A stretch of DNA of 64,000 bases, taken from positions 68,200,001 through 68,264,000 of the forward strand of contig CM060733.1 of assembly GCA_030704615.1 (NCBI GenBank). Direction: 5' to 3'. Positions 10,527-21,948 of this stretch are shown one piece after another (within the stretch, counting starts at the first letter, position 1; every line of letters begins with the position of its first letter). The notes under the pieces were generated by a model. That model did not search any database and was not told where the DNA came from. It saw only the letters and a program-made list of their open reading frames with translations. Position numbers and translations under genes: made by a program. The stretch comes from Takakia lepidozioides (lineage: Eukaryota > Streptophyta > Takakiopsida > Takakiales > Takakiaceae).

Positions 10527-11670
10527 TCATGGATACCACTGTACCCCCTTCAACTTATTGGCATTGACTCTTCCCAGCATCTCTTTGTTAATGGTTTGTA
10601 ACATGGTGGTGTTGTTATCATACATCTTCTGTATGACATAAGGTCCTTTCCATGGTGATTTAAGCTTAGAAGCTTTAATCTTGGCCTTCTTCTGCAACCA
10701 GAAAACCAAATCTCCCGTCTTAAAAGTCTTTAACTTGTCTTCATCAAACTGTTCCTTCCTCTTCATCTGAATTCTGGTCATGTTATCAGCTGCATCGGCT
10801 CGTACTTCTTCCACATGGTATAATTCATGTTTCCTGACCTTAATTGAATCTTCCAATTCCATTCTCTTTCCCCATTCCGTTCTCATGGTAGGTAACAAGA
10901 ATTCCACTTGAAGTAAAGCTTCCATTCCATACACTAATTGGAATGGTGTATACTTAGTGGTGACTTTATATGAAGTCATGTATGACCACAAAGCTGTCAG
11001 CAGCTTTGTATCCCAATCCGTTCTGTTTGCATTGACTATCTTAGCCAAGATAGTACATAGTATTTTGTTGGTAGCCTCTGCCTGCCCATTACCTTGTGGG
11101 TAATACGTTGTACTCTTCCTATGCACAATCATGAACTCTTTAGTCAATAGATCAATGGTCTCATTAATGAAGTGACTTCCCTGATCACTGATAAATTCCA
11201 AGGGACAGCCAAATTGTGTAATTCTCATACAGGAACCTTGCTGTGGACTTGGCTGTGTTGTCCCTCAAAGCTTTAGCTTCCACCCACTTCGTAGTATAAT
11301 CAGTGGCTGTAATTATATACTTGTTCTGTGTGTTCTTGGCCGGTGGGTTAATTGGTCCAACAAAGTCTAGTCCCCATTTCTGGAATGGTTCAGTAGGCAT
11401 CGTAGGATGCAAAGCCATCTTCCCAGATCTCTGCAAAGGTCCTAGCCTCTGACATTCATCACAACTCTGACAATACTTGTGTACATCCTTGAACAAAGTA
11501 GGCCACCAGTAACGTGCAAGTAGTATCTTCCTACTGGTAGTCTCTTCTCCAAAATGTCTTCCAGCCACCCCTTTATGAACTTCCTCCAAAACTTTATTTA
11601 CTTCATGGTGGTACAAGCATCGTTTAAGTACTCCATCAGGTCCTAGCTTATACATTCTGCCTCCTACCAT
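10527..11670 (-). pseudogene. Integrase of the Tat/Ogre-like element, one frameshift
   Basis: The first frame (11670-11185) holds the zinc-binding N-terminus (VHKG...H, then [12 protein letters not shown]) and the first catalytic Asp in [11 protein letters not shown]. The second frame (11228-10527) holds the second Asp in FISDQGSHF and the Glu in NGQAEATNK, then a C-terminal part with FKTGDLVFWLQKKAK and GPYVIQKMYD, typical of gypsy integrases without a chromodomain. The frames overlap at 11185-11228, so a one-base indel there breaks the polyprotein. The protein would join cDNA ends to target DNA in the nucleus. It is followed by the minisatellite and then ORF3. Confidence 0.85.
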
Positions 11671-11722
11671 AGTATAAGGTAAAGCCTTGATAGCGATTCT
11701 CTTCCTCTGCTCCTTACCATAA

Positions 11723-12664
11723 CTAGGTGGGCACTAACCATGAGTAAGGTAGTATCTGATTGGCCACTGCCAATCTAACCTTTTTATCTGCACTTCCTTG
11801 CACCTCCATTGCAAATAAACTCGCATCAGGTAATTGGCCGTCTACTCCTGTGGCGGCCTCTTCTGTTGTTAGGCGTGACAAATGATCTGCGACAAGATGC
11901 AAATGGCCAGGCTTGTAAACAACTTCGAACTCAAACTCGTGCAAGATTATTAACCACCTCGCTATCCTTCCACTTATCAAAGGTTTGTTCACCAGATATA
12001 TCAGAGCCTGGTGATCCACATAAAACATAAACTTTCTTCCCAATAGGTAATGCCTGAATTTCTTGACTGCATAAATCATTGCCAGTGCTTCTCTTTCAGT
12101 TGTGCTATAGTTCCTTTCAGCACTGTTCATCAACTTGCTAGCATAGTACACAAGTGAATCTATATTTCCTGTAACATTTTGGGCTAACACTGCTCCCAAC
12201 GCTTCTCCTGAGGCATCACAGTGAACATGAAATACTACATGCCAGTGAGGGTTAATCAGCACAGGTGTAGTTGTTACTGACAATGTAAGTTCCTCAAAAG
12301 CCTGTTGACATTCAGCTATCCATGCAAACACTGCATCTTTCTTCAGAAGCTTGCTCAATGGTGTTGCTATCTGTGCATACCTTTTGACAAATCTTCTGTA
12401 ATAACTGGTTTGTCCAAGGAATTTCCTTAGACTCTTAACATTTACTGGTGGTGGTGAGGCTTTAATGGCCTCTGTCTTTCTGGGATCCACAAGAAGTCCC
12501 CTCTTACACACAATGTGTCCCAAAAGCACCCCTGAGTTCACACAGAAAGTACACTTCTCTGGATTCAGGCCCAGACCTCTCATTCTGCATCTGGCCAAAC
12601 ATAACTCCAATTTATGCAAGTGCTCATTCTTAGAGCTGTACACACTGAAATCATCCAAGAACAC
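11723..12664 (-). pseudogene. RT C-terminal part with catalytic FLDD box, and RNase H
   Basis: The frame opens with VFLDDFSVYSS, the gypsy equivalent of the YxDD box of reverse transcriptase. The RT connection follows ([33 protein letters not shown]). RNase H is recognisable by HVHCDASGEALGAVLAQ, the TEREALAMIYAVKKFRHYL block and FYVDHQALIYLVNKP, and its last part KPGHLHLVADHLSRL. It is separated from the upstream RT segment (12665-13225) only by a TAG codon in the same frame; the frame to the integrase is lost near 11700. Confidence 0.85.
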
Positions 12665-13225
12665 CTACATGAAATCATCCAGATACTCATGAAAAGATTC
12701 ACTTATCACTCTCTGAAAGGTTGCTGGTGCATTACAAAGTCCAAAAGGCATGACTTTGTATGCATAAGCACCCCAGTCTGTGATGAAAGTTGTCTTTCCC
12801 TGGTCTTCTTCTGCCACTTGCACTTGATTATAACCACTGAAGCCATCCATGAATGAGTACATGTCATGGCCTGCCACAGTGTCCAATACTGCTTCTGTGA
12901 ATGGCAAAAGGAATGGATCTTTCTTCGTGTAAGCATTCAACTTCTTATAGTTCACACAAACTCTCAGTTTACCATTCTTCTTGGGAACTATCACAATGGG
13001 TGACAACCAAGTTGTATACTCTATCGAGTATATAAACTTAGCCTCAACCAACTTCTTGATCTCTTCTCCAACCTTCTGTACATAGTTGGGATTCATTCTA
13101 TACCTTGCTTGTTTGATTGGTACTGACCCTGGTTCCAGTTCAATCTTATGCTGACAGATTTCAGGTGGTATCCCTTTTAGATCCTCGTAGCTCCAAGCAA
13201 ATACATCTCTGTATTTGATGAACAA
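12665..13225 (-). pseudogene. Reverse transcriptase N-terminal part, ending at a TAG
   Basis: The segment carries the gypsy RT fingers and palm: YVQKVGEEIKKLVEAKFI, SPIVIVPKKNGKLRVCVNYK, then MYSFMDGFSGYNQVQVAEED with the first catalytic Asp, and MPFGLCNAPATFQRV. The frame stops at TAG 12665-12667, just before the FLDD box that continues in the same frame. In the second copy of this region the corresponding codon (near 17485) is CAG. The copy here therefore differs by one C-to-T change that truncates the enzyme before its catalytic motif. Confidence 0.88.
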
Positions 13226-13291
13226 ACTCTTAGCTTCCTCAAAGAATTATGGCTCCAAATCAGCCCCTACCTTCACCATCCTCGGTTCCTC

Positions 13292-14201
13292 TTAAGTTCC
13301 CACTTTCACTTCTCTCACCTGCTCATCAGCTGTGATTGTCCAACCAGTCACCACTTCATCCTGTAAACTCACAGTGGCTGGTTCCTCTAGGATTTCCATT
13401 TCTCCTTCTCTTTCTTCATAAAAATGTGGTGGGTAACTGCTTATTTCTCCTTCAATTGGTGTTGCTATCACTACACCATAGCATATACCTTTTAAACAAC
13501 TTAGGCCTTCCAGCTGCATCTCTGCAACCTGTTCCCACTCTGGGTGTGCAGCGAACAGGGTAGCTTCCTGCTCCTCATCCAGTCGTCCCCTCCAGTCATA
13601 TTCCCTGACCCCTCGAGGTCTTCTCGTAGCAGGTAATCTACTAGATTTCTTAGTGGTAATTTGTATCTTGTGCATCCCATTATGCACAGTTAGTAACTGA
13701 GAATTCCAGTCATGGAATACCCTGGCCTGTTTCAGCCACGGACGTCCCAATAATAAGAAGTAAGCCTCCATGACTTCATCTATTTTCAACACAGTTACTG
13801 TGATCATAAAGATCATCTTTTGTATATGTATCTTAACTCCTCTTATCAATCCCAATGGCTGTACACTTCTTTGATCTGCCATTGTTACTGTAAATGGGGC
13901 TGGTTTCATGTTACTTAGACCAAGCTTCTGCCTTAATTGTGTCATGATATTCACTCCAGAGCCTCCATCTATCAGTACATCAGTTAGTTCTGTGCTTCCA
14001 ATTCTCAATTGGATTATTGGCATAGAATCATCAAAGTCCATGACTGTTTCTCGCCCTTCCGGCTTCACATTATAACTGGTCACCTTGCTGTTCAGGACTG
14101 TGTTTCCTGTCACATGGGCAATTCGATTGATTGCTTGATACAGCCTGTGTCTACAATAAGGTGCCACATCCAATAGCTGTCCAATGGTAATCTCAGCTTT
14201 G
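13292..14201 (-). CDS. Aspartic protease region of the Tat/Ogre-like polyprotein, partial at gap
   Basis: The retropepsin fold is shown by VLIDGGSGVNIMTQLRQKL (active-site Asp in D-G-G-S-G, a form common in Tat elements), a flap region TVTMADQRSVQPLG, and FLLLGRPWLKQARVFHDWN near its end. Downstream, an acidic linker (HFYEEREGEMEILEEPATV) leads toward the RT. The upstream side runs into the N gap at 14202, so the start of the protease and its junction to gag must be read from the second copy at 18100-19010. A stop near 13290 separates it from the RT frame; plant gypsy polyproteins are usually one frame, so this too may be damage. Confidence 0.8.
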
Positions 14202-14701
14202 NNNNNNNNNNNNNNNNNNNNNNNNNNNNNNNNNNNNNNNNNNNNNNNNNNNNNNNNNNNNNNNNNNNNNNNNNNNNNNNNNNNNNNNNNNNNNNNNNNN
14301 NNNNNNNNNNNNNNNNNNNNNNNNNNNNNNNNNNNNNNNNNNNNNNNNNNNNNNNNNNNNNNNNNNNNNNNNNNNNNNNNNNNNNNNNNNNNNNNNNNNN
14401 NNNNNNNNNNNNNNNNNNNNNNNNNNNNNNNNNNNNNNNNNNNNNNNNNNNNNNNNNNNNNNNNNNNNNNNNNNNNNNNNNNNNNNNNNNNNNNNNNNNN
14501 NNNNNNNNNNNNNNNNNNNNNNNNNNNNNNNNNNNNNNNNNNNNNNNNNNNNNNNNNNNNNNNNNNNNNNNNNNNNNNNNNNNNNNNNNNNNNNNNNNNN
14601 NNNNNNNNNNNNNNNNNNNNNNNNNNNNNNNNNNNNNNNNNNNNNNNNNNNNNNNNNNNNNNNNNNNNNNNNNNNNNNNNNNNNNNNNNNNNNNNNNNNN
14701 N
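14202..14701. other. Assembly gap of exactly 500 N
   Basis: All bases are N. A round 500 is a typical placeholder for a gap of unknown size. The sequence left of it ends in the protease, and the sequence right of it starts again downstream of the integrase, so real sequence is repeated rather than missing. Confidence 0.95.
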
Positions 14702-17700
14702 GTGCAAAATTAAGGGTAGCCCGCCTTTCATCCATTTTGACGGCCGTTCTTGTCCTCTTTTTTTATGACACCTGTTCTAGCACTTCCTTCTCGGCTGTTG
14801 TCGCGCCTGACTTCCACGTGTCTATTTTTAAACTGGTTTTCCGTCTTTTCTTCCGTCAGCCATTTCCTGAAGTTATTGGCTTCCCCACCTGTCACTGATT
14901 CTATGGATCGTGTAATCCTAGTAGGCTGTGTTGAGCTGTGACAGGCTGTGTCATACTGTGGTAACGCTGTGATAGGCTGTGATGCACTGTGGTAAGCTGT
15001 GATAGGCTGTGACACGCTGTGGTAGGTTGTGAGGCTGTGTTGCCGCCGTGCTGGCTGTGATAGGCTTGTCACCTCGTGATGGGCTGTGATAGGCTGTGTT
15101 TCGCCTTGATGGGCTGTGATAGGCTGTGTCACGTCGTGATGGGCTGTGATAGGCGTGTCGCCTTGATGGGGCTTTGATAGGCTGTGTCACGTCCGTGATG
15201 GGTTGTGATAGGCTGTGTCAGCTTGTTTTTGCGCGCCCTGGTCATATATGCTCGGCCTAGCGATAAAGCTCCATACTCCGTTCGTAAACTGGTGCAGTCC
15301 GCGACTGCTCTTGCGTTTCAACATGGCAAGTCATGCTGCAAGGGTTTGTCATGGATACCACTGTATCCCTTTAACTTATTGGCATTGACTCTTCCCAAGC
15401 ATTTCTTTGTTAATGGTTTGTAACATGGCGGTGTTGTTATCATACATCTTTTGTATGACATAAGGTCCTTTCCATGGTGATTTAAGCTTAGAAGCTTTAA
15501 TCTTTCCTTTCTTCTGCAAACCATAGAACCAAATCCCCCGTCTTAAAAAGTCTTTAACTTGCCTTCATCAAACTGTTTCCTTTCTCTTCATCTGAATTCT
15601 GGTCATATTATCAGCTGCATCAGCACGTACTTCTTCTCCACATGATATAATTCATGTTTCCTGACCTTAATGGAATCTTGCAATTTCATTCTCTTTCCCC
15701 ACTCCGTTCTCATGGTAGGTAACAGGAATTCCACTGGAAGTAAGGCTTCCATACCATAAACTAATTGGAATGGTGTAACTTAGTGTGACTTTATATGAAG
15801 TCATGTATGACCACAAAGCTGTCAGCAGCTTTGTATCCCAATCCGTTCTGTTTGCATTGACTATCTTAGCCAAGATAGTACATAGTATTTTGTTGGTAGC
15901 TCTGCCTGCCCATTACCCATGGGTAATATGTTACTTTTTCTATGCACAATCATGAACTCTTTAGTCTACTCAATGGTCTCATTCATGAAGTGACTTCCTC
16001 TGATCACTGATAAGTTCAAGGGACAGCCAAATCGTGTAAGTATGTTCTCGTACAGGAACCTTGCTGTGGACTTGGCTGTGTTCCCTCAAAGCTTTAGCTT
16101 CCACCCACTTCGTAGTATATATCAGTGGCTGTAATTATGTACCTGTTCCCGTGTATTCTTGGCTGGTGGGTTGATTGGTCCAACAAAAGTCTAGTCCCCA
16201 TTTCTGAAATGGTTCCGTAGGCATTGTAGGATGCAAGGCCATCCTTCCAGATCTCTGCAAAGGTCCTAGCCTCTGACATTCATCACAACTCTGACAAACT
16301 CGTGTACACATCTTGAACAAGTAGGCCACCAGTAACCTGCGAGTAGTATCTTCCTACTGGTAGTCTCTTCTCCAAAATGACCTCCAGCCACTCCTTTATG
16401 AACTTCCTCCAAAACTTTATTTACTTCATGGTGGTACAAGCATCGTTTTAGTACTCCATCAGGTCCTAGCTTGTACATTCTGCTTCCTACCATAGTATAA
16501 GGTAAAGCTTTGATAGCGATTCTCTTCCTCTGCTCCTTACCATAACTAGGTGGGCACTGACCATGAGCAAGGTAGTATCTTGATTGGCCACTGCCAATCT
16601 AACCAGTCATCTGCACTTCCCAGCACCTCCACTGCAAATATACTCGCATCGGTAATTGATCATCTATTCCTGTGGCTGGTTCTCCTGTTGATAACCGTGA
16701 CAAGTGATCCCGCCACAAATGCAGTCTCCCAGGCTTGTAAACAACCTCGAACTCAAACTCGTGCAAGATTATCAACCATCTTGCTATTCTTCCGCTTATC
16801 AGAGGTTTATTTACAGGTATATCAGAGCCTGGTGATCCACATAGAACATAAACTTCTTGCCCAACAGGTAATGCCTGAATTTCTTCACTGCATAGATCAT
16901 TGCCAATGCTTCTCTTTCCGTTGTGCTATAGTTCCTTTCAACACTGTTCATCAACCTGCTAGCATAGTACACAGGTGAATCTATATTTCCTGTAACATTC
17001 GGGCTAACACCGCTCCCAACGCTTCTCCTGATGCATCGCAGTGAACATGAAATACTACATGCCAGTGAGGGTTAATCAGCACAGGTGTAGTTGAAAACTG
17101 ACAGTGTAAGTTCCTCAAACGCCTGTTGATATTCAACTGTCCAGGCAAACACTGCATCTTTCTTCAGTAGCTTGCTCAATGGTGCTGCTATTTGTGCATA
17201 CCTTTTGACAAATCTTCTGTAATAACTGGTTTGCCCAAGGAATCTCCTTAGACTCTTAACATTCACTGTGGTGGAGAGGCTTTAATGGCCTCTGTCTTCC
17301 TGGGATCCACAAGAAGTCCCCTCTTACACACAATGTCCCAGAAGCACCCCTGAGTTCACACAGAAAGTACACTTCTCTGGATTCAGGCCAGACCTCTCAT
17401 CCTGCATCTGGCCAGACATAAACTCCAATTTATGCAAGTGCTCATTCTTAGAGCTGTACACACTGAAATCATCCAAAACACCTGCATGAAATCATCCAGA
17501 TACTCATGAAAAGATTCACTTATTACTCTCTGAAAGGTTGCTGGTGGCATTACACAAGTCCAAAGGGCATGACTTTGTATGCATAAGCACCCCAGTCTGT
17601 GATGAAAGCTGTTTTTCTTGGTGTTTCTGCCCACTTGCACTTGATTATAACCACTGAACCCATCCATGAATGAGTACATCTCATGGCCTGCCACAGTGTC

Positions 17701-19023
17701 CAATACTGCTCTGTGAATGGCAAAGGAAAGGATCTTTCTTCGTACAAGCATTTAGCTTCTTGTAGTTCATACATACTCTTAGTTACCATTCTTCTTGGGA
17801 ACTATAACAATGGGTGTGACAACCAAGTTGTATACTACTCTATTGGGTATATAAACTTAGCCTCGGCCAACTTCTTGATCTCTTCTCCAACCTTCTGTGC
17901 GTAGTTGGGATTCATTTGTACCTCGCCTGCTTGATTGGTACTGACCCTTGTTCCAGTTCAATCTTATGCTGACAGACTTCAGGTGGTATCCTTTTAGATC
18001 CTCATAGCTCCAAGCAAATACATCTCTGTATTTGATGAACAAGCTTTTAGCTTCTTCAAAGAATTCCGGCTCTAAATCAGCTCCTACTTTCACATCCTCG
18101 TTCCTCTTTAGTTCCCACATTCACTTCCCTCACCTGCTCATCAGCTGTGATTGTCCAACCAGTCACCACTTCATCCTGTAAGCTCACAGTGGCTGGTTCC
18201 TCTAGGATTTCCTTTCTCCTTCTCTTTCCTTCATAGAAATGTGATGGGTAACTGCTGGTTTCCTCTTCAGTTGGTGTTGCTGTCACTACACCACAGCAGA
18301 TACCTCTTAAACAACTTAGGCTTTCCAGCCGCATCTCTGCAACCTGCTCCCACTCTGGGTGTGCAGCAAATAGGGTAGCTTCTGCTCCTCATCCAGTCCT
18401 CCTTCCCAGTCATACTCTCTGACTCCCGAGGTCTTCTTGTAGCAGGTAATCTACTAGATTTCTTTGTGGTAATTTGTATCTCGTGTATCCCATTTATGCA
18501 CGGTTAGTAACTGAGAATTCCAGTCATGGAATACCTGGCCTGTTTCAGCCACGGACGTCCCAATAATAAGGAGTAAGCCTCCATGAGACTTCATCCATCT
18601 TCACACAGTTACTGTGATCATAAAGATCATCTTCTATATCTGTATCTTAACTCCTCTTATCAATCCCAATGGCTGTACACTTCTTTGATCTGCCATTGTT
18701 ACTGTAAATGGGGCTGGTTTCATGTTACTTAGACCAAGCTTCTTCCTTAATTGGTCTGTCATGATATTTCACTCCAGAACCTCCATCTATCAGTACATCA
18801 GTTAGTTTCCGTGCTTCCAATTCTTAATTGGATTATTGGCATAGAATCATCAAAGTCCATGACTGTTTCTCGCCCTTCCGGCTTCACATTATAACTGGTC
18901 ACCTTGCTGTTCAGGTCTGTGTTTCCTGTCTCCTGGGCAATTTGATTGATTGCTTGATACAAGCCCGTGCCTACAATAAGGTGCCACAGCTAATAGCTGT
19001 CCAATGGTAATTTCTGCTTGGTC
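14702..19023 (-). pseudogene. Second, indel-rich copy of ORF3 leader, integrase, RNase H, RT and protease
   Basis: The stretch repeats 9990-14201 in the same order and orientation: the ORF3 leader and minisatellite (14720-15230), integrase (15330-16490; [16 protein letters not shown] at about 16260), RNase H (about 16600-17080), RT (17072-18090; FMDGFSGYNQVQV at about 17640), and protease (about 18400-18990). Small insertions and deletions every few tens of bases break all frames, many of them single-base changes in short homopolymers. Substitutions are also present. At 19023, where the left contig ended, the sequence runs on into well-preserved gag. The change from noisy to clean sequence at this point fits an unpolished contig end better than an old duplication. 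Confidence 0.8.
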
Positions 19024-19206
19024 TGGCATATTACTTCAGCCAAAGTCTCTTCATTACTTTGCATGTATGCATCTTCTTCTTCCTTTCATTCCTCACCCCT
19101 TCTTCTTCTCCATCCAGAGATCAGAGGAATCTGCCACAAGAATATCAGTACTCTTCTGCATTCCCTTATGGTATCTGCCACTTCTTTGTGCAGTTCCTCT
19201 CATCTC

Positions 19207-20421
19207 TCAAGTCTCTTCATCTTCAGGCATATCATTGCCACCTTCATTATTCACTTCTTCCTCTAATACTGGAGGTATTAGTTTGGCTTTACTTCTTGTT
19301 ACTATCATTGTACTATTCTGGTACAACACAGGCCTAACCATGTGAGCTGCCACCACTGGGCCCTCATTCACAGGAGCTCTCATCTCATTCTGGTGTCTTA
19401 TCCAGAATGCACAGGCTGCCCTGCGATGTCCTGGCTGATTACAATAGTAAACATAGTTCTTCACCATTGGGTCCTCGCCTGGTCTGTTCTTGGATTTATT
19501 TCTATAATCCTGATTCCCGGGCTGGTAATCCCCCTTGGATTACCCTGATAGTTGCCTCTGAATTTCCTTGGTAATTCCTCTTGAATTACTCTCCCTTCCA
19601 TGCCATTGTTATATCACCAGACCTACCATAGTGGTCCTGATCATTGTTTCTTCTTGGCTGGGGCTGCACCTGATGCACCCTTACTTGCCTAGTTCTCTTG
19701 CAGCTGTCCTTCGTTATAGTAACAAATTCTCGGTAGAATGGTTATCCATTTTACAGATAGTACAGTGTTTCTCCTTCATGTGGCATTCTGTGGTGGTATG
19801 GCCTTCATTCTGGCACTTTGCACACCATACACCATTCCTCCAATGTGTTACAGCCTCTGTGGCATACTTCTTCAAGTTTTCTTCCAATCTTTTTTCATAG
19901 TTATTCCTCTTCAACTTCTCCTTTCTCTTACTCTTCCTTTTTAGTTCTTGCTCTTCTTCTTCATCTGACTCATCCTCAGAGTCCTCATCATCCCTTTTCT
20001 CTCTCCTGAGCATTCCCAATTGCTCAATTCTGTTTGCAGTTTCAAATGCCTCCTCCACTGTATTATGGGGTAACATATCCACTTTCTTTTGCAACTCTGG
20101 TCTTAGTCCACTCACAAACCAAGTCTTCTGTAAACCAGGTGCTCGTACTGCAGCCAGCTTTTTCATCATCAATTCCATCTTTTCCATATACTCTTCAATA
20201 GTTTCATGCTTCTTTTGCTTTAACTGTTGTAAACTTCCATACACTTCATCTTCAGTTTTACTTGTCCTGAACCTATTTCGAAATGTTGTATTCAAGCCAT
20301 TCCAGGTTAGGAAATGATTATCAGGGAATCTTGCATACCATTCACTTGCTTTCTTGATAAGTGAACAAGGAAACAATCTCATCTTGGCATCATCGCCATT
20401 CTCATTGTTCACTATACACAT
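19207..20421 (-). pseudogene. Gag capsid and nucleocapsid part
   Basis: The frame 20421-19714 holds the retrotransposon gag capsid domain: KKASEWYARFPDNHFLTWNG, FRTSKTEDEVYGSLQQLKQ, VSGLRPELQKKVDMLP and FETANRIEQL. A highly charged linker follows (DDEDSEDESDEEEEQELKRK), then a zinc knuckle CAKCQNEGHTTTEC (C-x2-C-x4-H-x4-C) and a second partial one (CTICKMDNHS). A further frame (19467-19207) holds a third knuckle lacking its first Cys (YYCNQPGHRRAAC). The frames are separated by frameshifts near 19500-19710. The capsid coats element RNA in the cytoplasm. Confidence 0.75.
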
Positions 20422-21340
20422 GTGCTCAAATTGGCTAATGTGTACATCGGGATCCCTTTTCCTGAATATATTGGAAAGGGTGGTTTTGCCCGTGTTGGTT
20501 GTAACGTCATCTGTGGCCCTACCTTCTGCCCACTGACAGGTGCTGGCACCCTTGCTGGTGCTGGTCCTTCTGGACCTGTTGTTTTTGTGGTGGATCTTCC
20601 ACCAAGTGGTGGCCCTTGAGCACTCCCTGCTTCCAGCCCCACGATATTCACAGTATTCCCAGCTTCAGTTGCACTACTTCCCACACTCCCTGTCCCCCAG
20701 AGCCAGATCCAGGCAGCCCGCCTGATCCCCCTGAGCCGACACCTTCGTTGGCCTGTGATCCAAGTGCTCCACTTGATCCAGGTCCAACGGGTTGGGATGT
20801 CCTGGTTGTAGTCTCAACCTCAGCTGTTGGGTCTACTTCTTCATATTCTTCCTCTTCCAATTTCTTCTCTCTGTTTTCATCCTCCAAGTTCTGCCCTTGG
20901 GTTTCTTCTTCACTCATGTAACTCAACTGTACTGGTGTTGGAGAGTCTGAACTCTCCGTTGGCTCTGCCACATCTTTTTTTCCTTCTTCACCTTCCGTTT
21001 CAGAAACTGGAGTTCCTGCTTTTGGTGTTCCATGCCAACTCTTATCAAAGATTTCTGTCAAATCTTTTATCCAGGGATGTACCTCAGATCTTTCATCTTG
21101 TGATTGATCTTCTTCCTGTACCAATTCCCTTAATCTTTCTTGCAAAGAAACAGAAGGAGTGGCATCCAACTCTAGTTCTTCCGGTATGGGTGATGTACTC
21201 TTTGATCTTAATGGTGTGAGAGGTCCAGATGATTCCCCTATGTCTATTCCTCTCTCCCAAAGATATGGATAATTAGCTTTCAGATAGCTTTCTCTTTTTG
21301 CTGAATATCTCTGGCGTCTAGCTTCTCTTTCATCACTCAT
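20412..21340 (-). pseudogene. Gag N-terminal part, low-complexity
   Basis: Translation starts at ATG 21340 (MSDEREARRQRYSAKRES) and runs for 230 residues: basic start, acidic Ser/Glu-rich middle, then Gly/Ser-rich end. A second frame (20684-20412) overlaps it and continues Gly/Pro/Ala-rich into the capsid at 20421, so two frameshifts separate this part from the capsid. The start lies just after the ORF1 stop (21362) on the minus strand, giving ORF1-gag order as in Ogre-type elements. Confidence 0.65.
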
Positions 21341-21361
21341 GTCCCATGTCTTTCATTTCTT

Positions 21362-21948
21362 TTAATGTGGCAATAACCAAAACTCTCTTCTGTAATATCT
21401 CTCGTATATGCCTGGGTTTCTTTCAAGCTTCAATGCACCTTGGCTATACTTGAAGTCTCCGTTACCATATAACCATATGGCAAACAAGTCTGGAAAGCTG
21501 TTCTTGGTGTGAGTTTGATCCACAAAATATCCTTTGGAATCCAATTCTTTACCAGTACAAGCTCTTCATGCATATGAGTATAAACATTCACTTTTCTTTC
21601 CTCCCAGCCTTCAAACTCTACTCGCTTAATGGATAGCAATGCTATCACATAAACCAACGTTGGTAACCAACGTGCTCTTCCTCTACAGGCTACCTGATAA
21701 ATCTTTATCACTCCTTTCTCCAGACCCCATTCCGGATCAGCATCATGCACTCGCTTAAGAATATTTTCTTTACAACCGTCTGGCAATTCCAAGAACCTTT
21801 GAAAGAATTGTTTGGACAATCTTTCTTCCTTCGTTCCACAGGGAATTTGATTCGCTTCAAATTCTTTAATGGTCCAACCACCATGATCCCACCAGATGCC
21901 TGTCACATCTGGTTGTTCATTACTCAGTTCCCCAGTATGGTCGCCAAA
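21362..21948 (-). pseudogene. ORF1 between PBS and gag
   Basis: The frame reads from just after the LTR through the PBS and is open to 21430; a one-base deletion (AAGGTGC versus AAGGGTGC in the other copy) then moves it to a second frame ending at 21362. The total is close to 200 residues. Blocks shared with the plus-strand copy include QPDVT.IWWDHGGW, QFF.RFLELPDGCKENILKR, PTLVYVIALLSIKRVEF and KVNVYTHMHEELVLV. No ATG is seen that is clearly the start; MSKSRATFGD overlaps the PBS. I do not recognise the fold. An ORF before gag is a trait of Ogre elements, but I cannot say that this protein is homologous to theirs. Confidence 0.65.
21929..21946 (-). promoter_or_regulatory. Primer-binding site of the minus-strand element
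   Basis: The minus strand reads TGGCGACCATACTGGGGA two bases inside the 5' LTR, identical to the site at 4270-4287. Confidence 0.8.
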
